DNA of 64,000 nucleotides from JACKAQ01 sp965227145 (GTDB lineage: Bacteria > Calditrichota > Calditrichia > RBG-13-44-9 > J075): positions 6,218,913 through 6,282,912 of the forward strand of contig OZ245730.1 of assembly GCA_965227145.1 (NCBI GenBank), in the 5' to 3' direction. Position 1 is the stretch's first letter. Each line of letters starts with the position of its first letter. Of this stretch, positions 1 to 8,529 are shown piece by piece. A program made the position numbers and the translations under genes. The notes beneath the pieces were generated by a model. That model was not told where the DNA came from. It ran no database searches and saw only the letters and a list, made by a program, of their open reading frames with translations.

Positions 1-1891
1 AGCGATCCTGCGCCAGCAAATCCTCGGTTGCGGCGAGCCCCATCGCATCGCGCTCGTCATCGCTGAAAAACACGTCTTTGGTGAACGGTCGCGGAAAATC
101 GCCCTCGACCATCCCGCCGAAAATGAGCACGCGCGGCTCGACCGCCAGAATTTCCAGTCGCGGCATAATTTGCAGTCCGAAATTCGACCACTCGCGCAAA
201 TTATAGGTCGCCTGCGAAACGAGCAGGCTGAGGTAGCCGTGAAAATCGCGCAGCGACAGTGGCTGCTGCCCGTGCAAATTGGTGACGATCCAGCTAAACT
301 GATCGAGCAATTTGATGAATCGGTTGAACGCCCGGAATTCTTTTTCCTGCTCGGTGGTGCTCAAATGCGGGTTCGCGGATTTATACCAGCCGAGAAAACC
401 GAGTTTTTCCAGCAATCCCAAAAAGTGATTTCTGAAATCGTTAACCGATTGTTTTTTATCGAGTTCATCGAGTTTGGCGAGCAGCTTCTGCAGCGGAGAA
501 ATTGCGGTTTCGAATTCGGCGAGTTGCGCCTGCAGTTTTGGCAAATCGAAATCGTCATCTTCGATGGCAACGGCAATTTGCTGACGCAAATACGCGATGA
601 GTTGTTCCAGATCGTTCTGCCAATCGCCAACAAAATGGGTGATGCGCAATTCCATCGCGATGCGTTTGACGACATCCGCACTCAATTTTCGCGCCGGATC
701 GGGACGCAAAAACGGCGAGCCGAGCAGTTGCAGCAGTTTTTTCACCTCGAAACGGAGCATCGGCACTTCCAGCAGCAGCAAAAAACTGCGGATCAGCGGC
801 GACTGGCTGAGTTGAAATCCGGTGGAGAGGTTGTAGGGCAGCCCGGTTTCCGGCAGTCCGTATCGCGGAAAAATTTCGTGAATGAGCGGCGCGTATCGCT
901 CCAGCGAGGGAAAAGTGATGCCGATGTCGTGCAGCGGAATGCCCTGTTCGAGGTGCAGCCGTTTCACATAGCTGGCGATAAACGCAACCTCCTGCTGACG
1001 GCTTTGGCAGGGTTGGATGAGCACTTTTTTGCCGAGTTCCAGCGGTTCGGGCAGCGGCTTCCGGCTGAACAGTTTTTGTTCCCACGGCTTTGGCGCAGCA
1101 TTTTGCAGCACCAGCGGCGCCAACGATTTCAGCGATTCGAACGCCGCATCCACATGCGAAAATAGTTGCGGAAATTCCGGCAAATAATCCAGTTTGATGT
1201 GAATATCCACTTTATCGCGGAGCAGTTCGAAAAAGCGCAGCATCGGCTGACTGAACAATCCGTAGCCGTTGAGATAGATGGCTTTGACGTGCGGGAAATG
1301 TTGTTTCCAGAGATTCGGCTGCGCCGCCAGTCGTTCGATGACGTGCTGGATCGCCCCGGCTTCGTCGATCAGCCGGTCACCGAGCGACAGCTCGAACGCT
1401 GCCAGCAGCAGCGAAAAATCCTGATAGCGGCGATCGCCCTGCACATCCGCGGCTTCGATGAGCAGTTCGGAATTGTAGCCGTATTCGCGCAGCTCGCTGA
1501 TCAGCGCATCCACTTTACTGACCAATCCGCGCCGTTTGGCGCTGTTCGCCGAGAAAAATTGCAGGTTTTCGCCGCAGCTTTTCAGCGATTCTTCGATGAG
1601 AAACAACCGCATCGATTGCGAAACGATCTTTTTGGCGCGCGGTAATTTTTGGTAAAATTTCAGCAGGAAATCGTAAAATGTGAAAATCGGCGGCTCTGCC
1701 AACACGCCGTTTGGCGCAGCGGCAACCAACTGCTCGTGAAAATAGCGCACCGCCCGTTTCACCGGCAGCAAATAGACAAAATCATACGCCAGCGCGTCAT
1801 TTCCCGAACCGATGCGCGACAGAATTTCTTTTTTGTAGAAATAATATTCGCCTGCCGGTCCGATGGTCAATTTGAAAGTTGGTGTCGCCAT
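1..1891 (-). CDS. AddB-like PD-(D/E)XK repair nuclease, partial (C-terminus off the left edge)
   Basis: The minus-strand frame is open from an ATG at 1891 to base 1, giving about 630 residues. The N-terminus (MATPTFKLTIGPAGEYYFYK) sits where AddB/RexB-type proteins carry a P-loop, but no GxxxxGK[ST] is present, so the helicase-like domain is probably inactive, as is common in AddB-type subunits. The last visible part contains FGGMVEGDFPRPF followed by D-x-FF-x-DDER-x-x-MGL, the signature that precedes the nuclease domain in AddB-like proteins. The PD-(D/E)XK motif itself and any Cys cluster lie outside the window. Likely role: end-resection in double-strand break repair with an AddA-type helicase, probably encoded further left. 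No clear Shine-Dalgarno site precedes the ATG. Family call is by recognition of motifs only. Confidence 0.72.
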   Translation of the reverse strand, partial: MATPTFKLTIGPAGEYYFYKKEILSRIGSGNDALAYDFVYLLPVKRAVRYFHEQLVAAAPNGVLAEPPIFTFYDFLLKFYQKLPRAKKIVSQSMRLFLIEESLKSCGENLQFFSANSAKRRGLVSKVDALISELREYGYNSELLIEAADVQGDRRYQDFSLLLAAFELSLGDRLIDEAGAIQHVIERLAAQPNLWKQHFPHVKAIYLNGYGLFSQPMLRFFELLRDKVDIHIKLDYLPEFPQLFSHVDAAFESLKSLAPLVLQNAAPKPWEQKLFSRKPLPEPLELGKKVLIQPCQSRQQEVAFIASYVKRLHLEQGIPLHDIGITFPSLERYAPLIHEIFPRYGLPETGLPYNLSTGFQLSQSPLIRSFLLLLEVPMLRFEVKKLLQLLGSPFLRPDPARKLSADVVKRIAMELRITHFVGDWQNDLEQLIAYLRQQIAVAIEDDDFDLPKLQAQLAEFETAISPLQKLLAKLDELDKKQSVNDFRNHFLGLLEKLGFLGWYKSANPHLSTTEQEKEFRAFNRFIKLLDQFSWIVTNLHGQQPLSLRDFHGYLSLLVSQATYNLREWSNFGLQIMPRLEILAVEPRVLIFGGMVEGDFPRPFTKDVFFSDDERDAMGLAATEDLLAQDR

Positions 1892-1952
1892 GTTGGGTTA
1901 ATGGGTTATGGGTGGATGGGTTTATGTGTTTTATTGCCGCGATATTTGTTTT

Positions 1953-1976
1953 GGGCGCGTTACCGCAGCGCCCCTA
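1953..1976. repeat. Short GC-rich inverted repeat, copy 1
   Basis: The intergenic sequence GGGCGCGTTACCGCAGCGCC followed by CCTAC forms a small hairpin (GGGCGC against GCGCCC). Read on the minus strand it starts GTAGGGGCGC, the same ten bases that begin the intergenic repeat at 28170. It lies between the stop of the lipocalin gene and the start of the AddB-like gene. Possibly a dispersed REP-like element; two copies are too few to be sure. Confidence 0.35.
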
Positions 1977-1992
1977 CTTTATCCTTCACCCT

Positions 1993-3165
1993 TTATCCTT
2001 TTTCCTTTCCTTCCGCATATCCGGTCAATTCAACGTAGCCATAGCCGGAAACCGGTTTGCCATACGCCGATCCGTCGATTTTCACGGCGCCTTCCCAATA
2101 GCGGATCGCCACGTCCAATTCCTGATTGGCGATGAGCGGGGAAATTTGCAAATCGATTTGCTGATCCGGCACCTGCAGCCGCCATCCGGCGGGATATTTG
2201 CCCCCGCGCGGGCTGTCCCAATATTCGCGAACGGTCAGCGAAACATCGTCGCGTTTGATCAGCTGCGATGCACCGTCCGGTGCAACCAGCAAGCCTTTGC
2301 TGAACGGATCTGCCTCGCCGGATGTGAGGCGCAACTGGTAATACATCAGCTCGCTGCTGTCCGACAGTTGCAGCGAAAACCAATCCCAGCCCACCTGATT
2401 GTCGCCGAGGGCGCTGGTGCTCCACTCGCGATCCATCCACGACAGCCCGTTGACTGCCAGCGTTTCGCCGTTGACGGAAACACTGCCTTCGGCAGTCATT
2501 CGCGTGAGCGAATAATAATACGAGGCGTTGCCGGGTTTTGCGCTTTTCTGGCTCAATCCGCGATCGCCCTGCAGCACGTGCGGTTTTTCCGGCGTCAGTT
2601 CGATGTTCAGCGAAACGCCGTCTGCCGCTGCATCGATGCGCATTTTGGGAAACGCGGCGCTCGAATCCGCATCCGGATCGGCGATTTGCCAATCTTCCAG
2701 CCACACCCGGAACGGCGCAGCCTGAGCACCCGCGAGTCCGTTGGCAGCGCGGCTAAATCGTTCAAAATAATAATAGTTATCGTTTTGAATATCGCTGAGC
2801 GCGAAATGCCCCATATAGAGTTGATTCGCCGCCATTGCGGATTCCCGCGCCATCGTATCCGCCGAAAGAGCGCTCCGAAACAGCGTGAACTGGTAGCCGA
2901 AATGCCGTCCGCTTTCTGTTTGCAAATTGCCGGTGTAATACCACCATTCGGTGCGAAAATCCGGGTGCGGTCCGTGATCCGCCGGAAAAACGAACGCGCG
3001 CGGTGCAAATGCCCGGGCAAATCCGGCGGTGTCCGCGCTGCCCATCACAGAGGCAACGGACAATTCCGGCGCAGCGTCCGCATTTTCGCTAAACTGGTTC
3101 AGCCATTTTGCGCCGACCAGCAGCGCTGCGATGATAAATAATGTGAGTGTGATGGCTCGTTTCAT
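1993..3165 (-). CDS. AttH/CrtC-type lipocalin-like protein, membrane anchored
   Basis: The product has about 390 residues if the ATG at 3165 (MKRAITLTLF) is used. A longer frame reaching 3357 would overlap the permease gene and lacks hydrophobic or family-like sequence. Residues 5-22 form a signal anchor or signal peptide. The segment FRTEWWYYTGNL and the later WMDREWS are hallmarks of the CrtC/AttH lipocalin family (carotenoid 1,2-hydratase-like, two lipocalin halves). In many bacteria AttH-type proteins are encoded directly after an FtsX-like ABC permease, exactly as here, 50 bases after the permease stop. The family's role with that permease is not firmly known; carotenoid hydration is unlikely because no carotenoid genes are nearby. 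Expected location is the periplasmic side of the inner membrane. Confidence 0.8.
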   Translation of the reverse strand: MKRAITLTLFIIAALLVGAKWLNQFSENADAAPELSVASVMGSADTAGFARAFAPRAFVFPADHGPHPDFRTEWWYYTGNLQTESGRHFGYQFTLFRSALSADTMARESAMAANQLYMGHFALSDIQNDNYYYFERFSRAANGLAGAQAAPFRVWLEDWQIADPDADSSAAFPKMRIDAAADGVSLNIELTPEKPHVLQGDRGLSQKSAKPGNASYYYSLTRMTAEGSVSVNGETLAVNGLSWMDREWSTSALGDNQVGWDWFSLQLSDSSELMYYQLRLTSGEADPFSKGLLVAPDGASQLIKRDDVSLTVREYWDSPRGGKYPAGWRLQVPDQQIDLQISPLIANQELDVAIRYWEGAVKIDGSAYGKPVSGYGYVELTGYAEGKEKG

Positions 3166-3215
3166 TTCGAAAGATACGATGTAAGCCGGGGAATTACAAC
3201 TGTTTCGCGGCAGGA

Positions 3216-5768
3216 TTATTCCTCGCGGAGCGCCAGCGCCGGGGAGGTTTTGGCCATTTTGAATGCCGGATACAGTCCGGCGAGCAGTGCCGCAACTATT
3301 GCTAAAACAACAGCTTGCAGAAAAATTTCCGGGATAAACTGGAACTGTAGTGTCCACCCGAACGAGCGTTGGTTGATGACGTAAATGAGCACATACGAAA
3401 GCATCAAACCCATCGGGAGGGAAAGAATGCCCGCGGCAAGCCCCATCAATCCGGTTTGCAGGGTGATCATCCGCCAGACCTCGCGGGGTGTAAAGCCGTT
3501 GGCGCGGAGGATGCCCAGTTCGCGGCGGCGTTCGAGTTGCAACGCCATCAGCGCGCTGAGCACGCCGATAAACGCAACCACAATCGCCAGCAATCGCAGC
3601 ACGTTGGTCACCAGAAAAGTGCGGTCAAAAATCTCGATGCTGGTTTCCCGCAAATCGCGATTGGAGCGCACCAGCAATTCCTCGCCGGGCGGCGCGAGCG
3701 CGCGAATATCGCTGATCAACTCGCCGGAATCGATGCCTTCCGCGGCGAACGCGGAAACGCCGGAAATCCGGTCATCCCGCCAGTATTTGCGGAAATTTTG
3801 CAGGCTCATCAACACAAATCCCTGTTCGGATGCATAATTGAAATAGATGCCCGCCACCCGGAAAGTTACATCGCCGGTGGCGGTGGGCAGGGTCAGCGCA
3901 TCGCCAACGCTCACGCGATTGCGATAGGCGAACGGCTCGGAAACCATCACAATTGCGGAATCAGCGAACTGCGCCCAGATTTCCTGCGGATTCCCGGCTT
4001 TGAACTGCTGCCGGAAAAACATCTCGCGGGAGAGCAGCGTGCCGATCACTTTGGTTTCCGTGTCGCCTTCGGTGATGGTCAGCGAACGGAATGCGTTCAC
4101 TTCCCGAACGCCCGGCAATGCCTGCACTTTTTGCAGAAATTCCGCCGGCAGCGTTGCGTCGATATTCCGGGTGGTGAGGCTTGGGCGGGAAATATAAACA
4201 TCTGCACGCAACTGATTTTCCAGCCAGTGCACGACCGTTGCGCGAAAACTGCCGACCATCGTGCCGACGCCAACAGTTGCGGCGACAGCCATGCTCAGCG
4301 CGGCAATCGCGACGCCGGTGCGGCTGAGATGTGCCACCACATCGCGGGCGGACATTCGCCCGATCAGCCCGAACAGCTTTCCGGCAGGTGACTGGAAAAC
4401 GCGCATCAGCAGCAACAAAACCAGTGGCGTCCACAGCGTGAAACCGATGATCAGCAGCAAAATTCCGCTGTAACTGAGCGGAATATTCCGGCTGGGCAGC
4501 AGCAAAATGATCACGCCCAAAACCACCGAAATCAGCCCGGCGACGGTCAGTTGCGGCAGTTGCGATCGCAGTTGTGTTTCCTGCCCGGAGCGTTGCATCG
4601 CGGTTCGCGGGGCGACAGCGGTGGCTTCGCGGGCAGGTTTGAACGCCGCCAGCAAGGTTGCGCCGATGCCCAGCAGCAGCCCTTTCAAAAAGATAAACGG
4701 GGTCAGCGCCAGCGTTCGGACAGTTACCACAAAATACAAATCGTTGATGGTTTGGGTGACCAACTTCAGCAAACCGCTACCCAACATCACGCCGAGTAGC
4801 AGCCCCAGAATTGTGCCGATCAGCCCCAAAAAGAAGGCTTCGCCGAGTATTTGGGTGAAAATTTCCCGGCGGGTGACGCCGACAGTGCGCAGCAGTCCGA
4901 TCAATTCCAGCCGTTGCACCACGGAAAACGTCATCGTGTTATAAATGAGGAACATCCCGACGATGACCGCCAGCAGGCTGAGCGCGGTGAGGTTGATGTT
5001 GAATGCGCGGGTCATCTGCGCCATGATGTCCGAGCGAGCGCCGGCGGGTTGAATGCGCACGCCGGATGGCAGAAATTGTTTGATGTCGGCGAGAATTTGT
5101 GTCGCTTCCGGTGAATCGGGCAACAGCAAATCGATGTGGCTGAGCTGCCCGTTCATTCCGAAAATTTCCTGCGCCGTGGCGATATCGACAATCGCCAGCC
5201 CTTCCAGCTTTTGGCGATTGTATTCGTCCGCCGCATCGAGCACACCGATGAGGTGCAGTTGCGCGGGAACACCGCCGTACGTCACCGTAAACATATCGCC
5301 GGGCGTGAGTTGCAGCTGTTCGGCGGTATCGCGGAAAAGGATGGCTGCGCCGCGCTGCGTCATAAATTGCCCGAGGTTGTTCCCGCCGGTGATGCCCAAA
5401 TCCTGTACATACGGGCGAAACGGCGCTTCGGCGAGCGGATCGACGCCCAGCACCATCAGCGTTCGGCGATCGCCGTTTTTTTCGAAAATGACATACTGCT
5501 CGATCACTGGCGCGGCGTTGCGGAATCCCGCTTTTATGCGGATATCGCGGTAAAGCGTGTCAGGCAAATCCGTGCTGCCGGAAATCTGGTGGGTGGCTTT
5601 TCCGCCAACGGATTCCATTGCCATTTCAAACGCGCGGGTGGCGCTCTGGTTGGCTAAATCGATCGCAACCACAACGCTAACGCCAATGGCAATCCCGATA
5701 ATCGAGAGCAGCATTTGCCACGGATGTTTCAGTAAATAGCGCAGGCTGGATGTGTTGAGCAGGTTCAT
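3216..5768 (-). CDS. FtsX/MacB-like ABC transporter permease (AttF/AttG fusion type)
   Basis: An 850-residue integral membrane protein. It has one membrane helix near residues 18-40, a periplasmic MacB-like domain, three helices around 255-395, a second bundle near 410-510, a second periplasmic domain, and a final set of three helices around 725-845 ending FKMAKTSPALALREE, the usual FtsX C-terminus. Such fused permeases work with a LolD/MacB-type ATPase, often in lipoprotein or envelope-stress export. No ATPase gene lies beside it in this window. The ATG at 5768 starts one base after the stop of the acetyltransferase gene; a TTG at 5777 is an alternative. The downstream AttH-like gene supports the assignment to the att-type transporter family. 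Confidence 0.85.
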   Translation of the reverse strand: MNLLNTSSLRYLLKHPWQMLLSIIGIAIGVSVVVAIDLANQSATRAFEMAMESVGGKATHQISGSTDLPDTLYRDIRIKAGFRNAAPVIEQYVIFEKNGDRRTLMVLGVDPLAEAPFRPYVQDLGITGGNNLGQFMTQRGAAILFRDTAEQLQLTPGDMFTVTYGGVPAQLHLIGVLDAADEYNRQKLEGLAIVDIATAQEIFGMNGQLSHIDLLLPDSPEATQILADIKQFLPSGVRIQPAGARSDIMAQMTRAFNINLTALSLLAVIVGMFLIYNTMTFSVVQRLELIGLLRTVGVTRREIFTQILGEAFFLGLIGTILGLLLGVMLGSGLLKLVTQTINDLYFVVTVRTLALTPFIFLKGLLLGIGATLLAAFKPAREATAVAPRTAMQRSGQETQLRSQLPQLTVAGLISVVLGVIILLLPSRNIPLSYSGILLLIIGFTLWTPLVLLLLMRVFQSPAGKLFGLIGRMSARDVVAHLSRTGVAIAALSMAVAATVGVGTMVGSFRATVVHWLENQLRADVYISRPSLTTRNIDATLPAEFLQKVQALPGVREVNAFRSLTITEGDTETKVIGTLLSREMFFRQQFKAGNPQEIWAQFADSAIVMVSEPFAYRNRVSVGDALTLPTATGDVTFRVAGIYFNYASEQGFVLMSLQNFRKYWRDDRISGVSAFAAEGIDSGELISDIRALAPPGEELLVRSNRDLRETSIEIFDRTFLVTNVLRLLAIVVAFIGVLSALMALQLERRRELGILRANGFTPREVWRMITLQTGLMGLAAGILSLPMGLMLSYVLIYVINQRSFGWTLQFQFIPEIFLQAVVLAIVAALLAGLYPAFKMAKTSPALALREE

Positions 5769-5769
5769 T

Positions 5770-6219
5770 TTATTCAATTGATTTTTTCATGCAAATGGCG
5801 CTGGACGGGCATATCGAGGCAAATTCGCGGGTTTCGCGGATGCGCTCCGGCACGCTTTCGCGATCGATCACCGCAAAGCCGTGTTTCGCGAAAAATTTAT
5901 CGGCGGTGGTGGTGAGCAAATACAGCGCGGAAACCCCGTTTTCCCGGGCAAGTTTTTCCAGCGCCGCCAATAATTGTTGCGCAATCCCCCGGTTTCGCTG
6001 CGAAGCCGCAACGGCAACGGAGCGGAGCAATGCGGCATCTTTATAAATTTCCAACCCGCCCACGCCGTTCAGTTTTCCGTTTTCGCGGGTGGTTACAAAA
6101 TATCGCAGATGCTCTGCATTGAGATCGTCAATCGGTAAATCCGCTGATGTTAACAGCGCGATAACGTCATCAAAATCAGACGGTTGCGCAATTTTAAAAT
6201 GTAAACTATCCGATGCCAT
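5770..6219 (-). CDS. ArsN2-like GNAT acetyltransferase
   Basis: A 149-residue single-domain GNAT protein. The acetyl-CoA-binding segment SVAVAASQRNRGIAQQL (around 67-83) carries the Q/R-x-x-G-x-G/A pattern, and ALYLLTTTADKFFAKHGF followed by P-x-x-I and a final EFASICP resembles ArsN2-type proteins often found in arsenic-resistance loci. No ars genes are present here, so the substrate is open. The gene is the first of a minus-strand run: its stop lies one base before the permease ATG, so translation is probably coupled. The start region shows GGAGCAATT just before the ATG, a good ribosome binding site. Confidence 0.75.
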   Translation of the reverse strand: MASDSLHFKIAQPSDFDDVIALLTSADLPIDDLNAEHLRYFVTTRENGKLNGVGGLEIYKDAALLRSVAVAASQRNRGIAQQLLAALEKLARENGVSALYLLTTTADKFFAKHGFAVIDRESVPERIRETREFASICPSSAICMKKSIE

Positions 6220-6356
6220 AATTGCTCCTTCGGGAAATGAATTTCCAGCGCAAAAATAGCGATTGTTTACCGCGATGACAATCGATTCGTGTTTTGGGAA
6301 ATTTTTTTGGGGGAACGAATGGTTACAAAATAAGCCGTGAAATGACCATCGTTAAA

Positions 6357-6971
6357 TCAAACGACATCCACCGCTATCGGATAATTTTCGGCCGGTTTGT
6401 CTGCCGGAAACCACGGACGATTGATCGGCACAACGATGAACAAGCCTTCTTCATCGCCAACGGCGGCAAAGGTGCGCTCATCGCCGTCCCACAACCGGAG
6501 GCGCAGCTCAGCGCGAATATGTTCGCAAAACAGCCGCACATTATCCACCGGATGCCCGATTTCGCTGATGCTCAACAGGCTTTCGGCGCCAAAAGGTTTG
6601 GGGGAGGCATTTCGCAAATTGTGCCGGGCGATCAGCTCTACAATATTGCCGACCGGATCATAAAAATAAATGGCGTCGGCATTCCAGCTTTCAAAATGGA
6701 ATTCGTTTTGGCCATCTTTTTCGATCAGTGCAACGCGCTCGCTCAACCACTTTTTGGCTTCCGCCAACTGATTTTCGGGAATGTTGATTGCGAAATGGTA
6801 ATACGGTTTGTCGTCATCGTCTGCGATGGAAAATTTAATCCGCGAATTGCCGATGCCAACGGTAAACGCCCGTTTGCCCTGCCGCAAAACGGGCAGCCCG
6901 AGTTTGTCCCGGTAGAACGTTTTTAGTCCGTCCAGATCGTGTGTTTGCAGTTGTATTTCGCGAATTTTCAT
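6357..6971 (-). CDS. VOC-family (glyoxalase/dioxygenase fold) protein
   Basis: The product has 204 residues from the ATG at 6971 (MKIREIQLQTHDL). The longer frame to 7115 has no recognisable sequence before this Met. Typical VOC features are visible: H-D-L at the start of the first beta strand, FYRDKLGLPV, a second histidine in YYHFAINIP, and DPVGNIVELIAR where the Glu is the usual metal ligand. The C-terminal 70 residues (after ARHNL) are an extension with no clear second metal site. Probably a metal-dependent lyase, isomerase or dioxygenase of unknown substrate. Transcribed divergently from mnmH; the 262-base gap between them shows no strong promoter consensus. Confidence 0.75.
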   Translation of the reverse strand: MKIREIQLQTHDLDGLKTFYRDKLGLPVLRQGKRAFTVGIGNSRIKFSIADDDDKPYYHFAINIPENQLAEAKKWLSERVALIEKDGQNEFHFESWNADAIYFYDPVGNIVELIARHNLRNASPKPFGAESLLSISEIGHPVDNVRLFCEHIRAELRLRLWDGDERTFAAVGDEEGLFIVVPINRPWFPADKPAENYPIAVDVV

Positions 6972-7233
6972 ATCAGTTCTTTTTTTTAGATCGGTTACTA
7001 TACATAATTTTGAGGGAAATAGCAATAGCGTGGATAAAAATGTATTCGCCAAGCCGGTGATCTTCGTCACATTCGCGATGGATTGCCCGAATTCTCCTCT
7101 GTGTCGCTGTGGCAAAAAAAATCTGGTGTGTCAAATCCGTTAATATCGTGAAAATCCCGGTCATGATAGAATTTTGGTTTCCGCCGCGAAATTGATTAAC
7201 TTCGTTTCTTGAATTAATCGAAAGCCCTTTGAA

Positions 7234-8265
7234 ATGCTGTCTGTCGAACAATTTTTAAAACAATCCGAAAATTCGCTGGTGCTGGATGTGCGCACGCCGG
7301 TGGAATACCAGCGCGGCCACATTCCCGGTGCGGCGAATTTGCCGCTGTTTTCGAACGAGGAACGCAGCGTTATTGGCACGTTATACAAACATCAGGGGCG
7401 CGAAGTTGCGGTGCTGAAAGGGCTGGAATACGTTGGCCCGCGAATGAAAGCTATCGTCGAAAACATTAAAGAAATGGCAGCGGGAAAAGATATTTTGGTG
7501 CACTGCTGGCGCGGCGGTATGCGCAGCAACAGTTTAGCCTGGTTGCTGAAAACATCCGGTTTGCCGGTTGCCGTGCTAAATGGCGGGTACAAATCTTTTC
7601 GCCAATTTGTGTTAAATGCATTTGCGCAACCATATAATATTATTGTGCTTAGCGGCGCTACCGGAAGCGGAAAAACCGCGATTTTGAAAGCGCTGGAAAC
7701 TTTGGGCGAACAGATTATCGATCTCGAGGGATTGGCCAATCACAAAGGTTCCGCGTTCGGTTTTTTGGGAGAGGACGAACAGCCCACCCAGCAGCAGTTC
7801 GAAAATAAGCTGGCGCTGGCGTTGAACAAGCTGGACCCAGCCCATCCGGTTTGGGTGGAGGATGAAAGCCGTTACATCGGCAGTTGCATTATTCCCGATG
7901 ATTTTTGGCAACAGAAAATTTTGGCGCCCGTGCTGTTGCTGGAAATGCCGGCGGCACTTCGCGTGCAGCGATTGATGGCAGATTACGCCCATTGCGATCA
8001 GGATTTGATGAAATTGGCAACAACCCGTCTCGAAAAGCGGTTGGGCGGCAAAAATACCCAAACGGCGCTGCAACTGCTTTCGGAAGGGAATCTGGCAGCG
8101 TTCACCGCGTTTCTTCTAGAAAATTATTACGATAAAGCTTATCGCTATGGCTTGCAAAAACGTGATTCAAATCCGATCGTAAAGATCGATACTCGAACCC
8201 CCGACGCTGCGGAAAACGCGGCTGTAATCTTGCAGTTGTATCCGCAAGGTTTCAATATTGCGTGA
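7234..8265 (+). CDS. mnmH: tRNA 2-selenouridine/geranyl-2-thiouridine synthase MnmH (SelU)
   Basis: A 343-residue protein with the full SelU architecture. The N-terminal rhodanese domain (about 1-125) starts LVLDVRTPVEY and carries the catalytic Cys91 in HCWRGGMRS. A P-loop NTP-binding domain follows, with GATGSGKT at 141-148. The enzyme exchanges sulfur for selenium in the wobble 2-thiouridine of certain tRNAs using selenophosphate, and can also geranylate. It implies that the organism makes selenophosphate (selD), which is not in this window. It stands alone: the 264 bases after it contain no gene, and the next gene is cheA. Confidence 0.93.
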   Translation: MLSVEQFLKQSENSLVLDVRTPVEYQRGHIPGAANLPLFSNEERSVIGTLYKHQGREVAVLKGLEYVGPRMKAIVENIKEMAAGKDILVHCWRGGMRSNSLAWLLKTSGLPVAVLNGGYKSFRQFVLNAFAQPYNIIVLSGATGSGKTAILKALETLGEQIIDLEGLANHKGSAFGFLGEDEQPTQQQFENKLALALNKLDPAHPVWVEDESRYIGSCIIPDDFWQQKILAPVLLLEMPAALRVQRLMADYAHCDQDLMKLATTRLEKRLGGKNTQTALQLLSEGNLAAFTAFLLENYYDKAYRYGLQKRDSNPIVKIDTRTPDAAENAAVILQLYPQGFNIA

Positions 8266-8529
8266 CATTGTGTCCATTTTTCCCGCATAAACCTAACATT
8301 CCCGATACATTTCTTTCAGAAAACATTTGATCGATTTTTTTTAAAGCCCAATAACAAACTGGCGATGATATGTATTGCAATTTTAACTTACAGGGATAGT
8401 AAAAGACGAATTGTGCCAACAAATACATCTGTTGAACCCCCCACCGCTGTCTTTAATCCCTGATTTGTGAAATTAATTTATTCTCGAATTTGTTGTGTTA
8501 TATGAAAACAACGCTGCCGGTTTGGTGAA

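Noticed and set aside
170..1645. Long plus-strand open frames of 331 and 159 residues
   Set aside because: They are antisense to the AddB-like gene, whose minus-strand frame is open throughout and has recognisable motifs; the plus frames have biased Phe/Arg/Gln composition typical of shadows.
1879..3141. Plus-strand 420-residue open frame
   Set aside because: Antisense to the AttH-like gene; no domain or ribosome site, while the minus frame has the family signature EWWYYTG.
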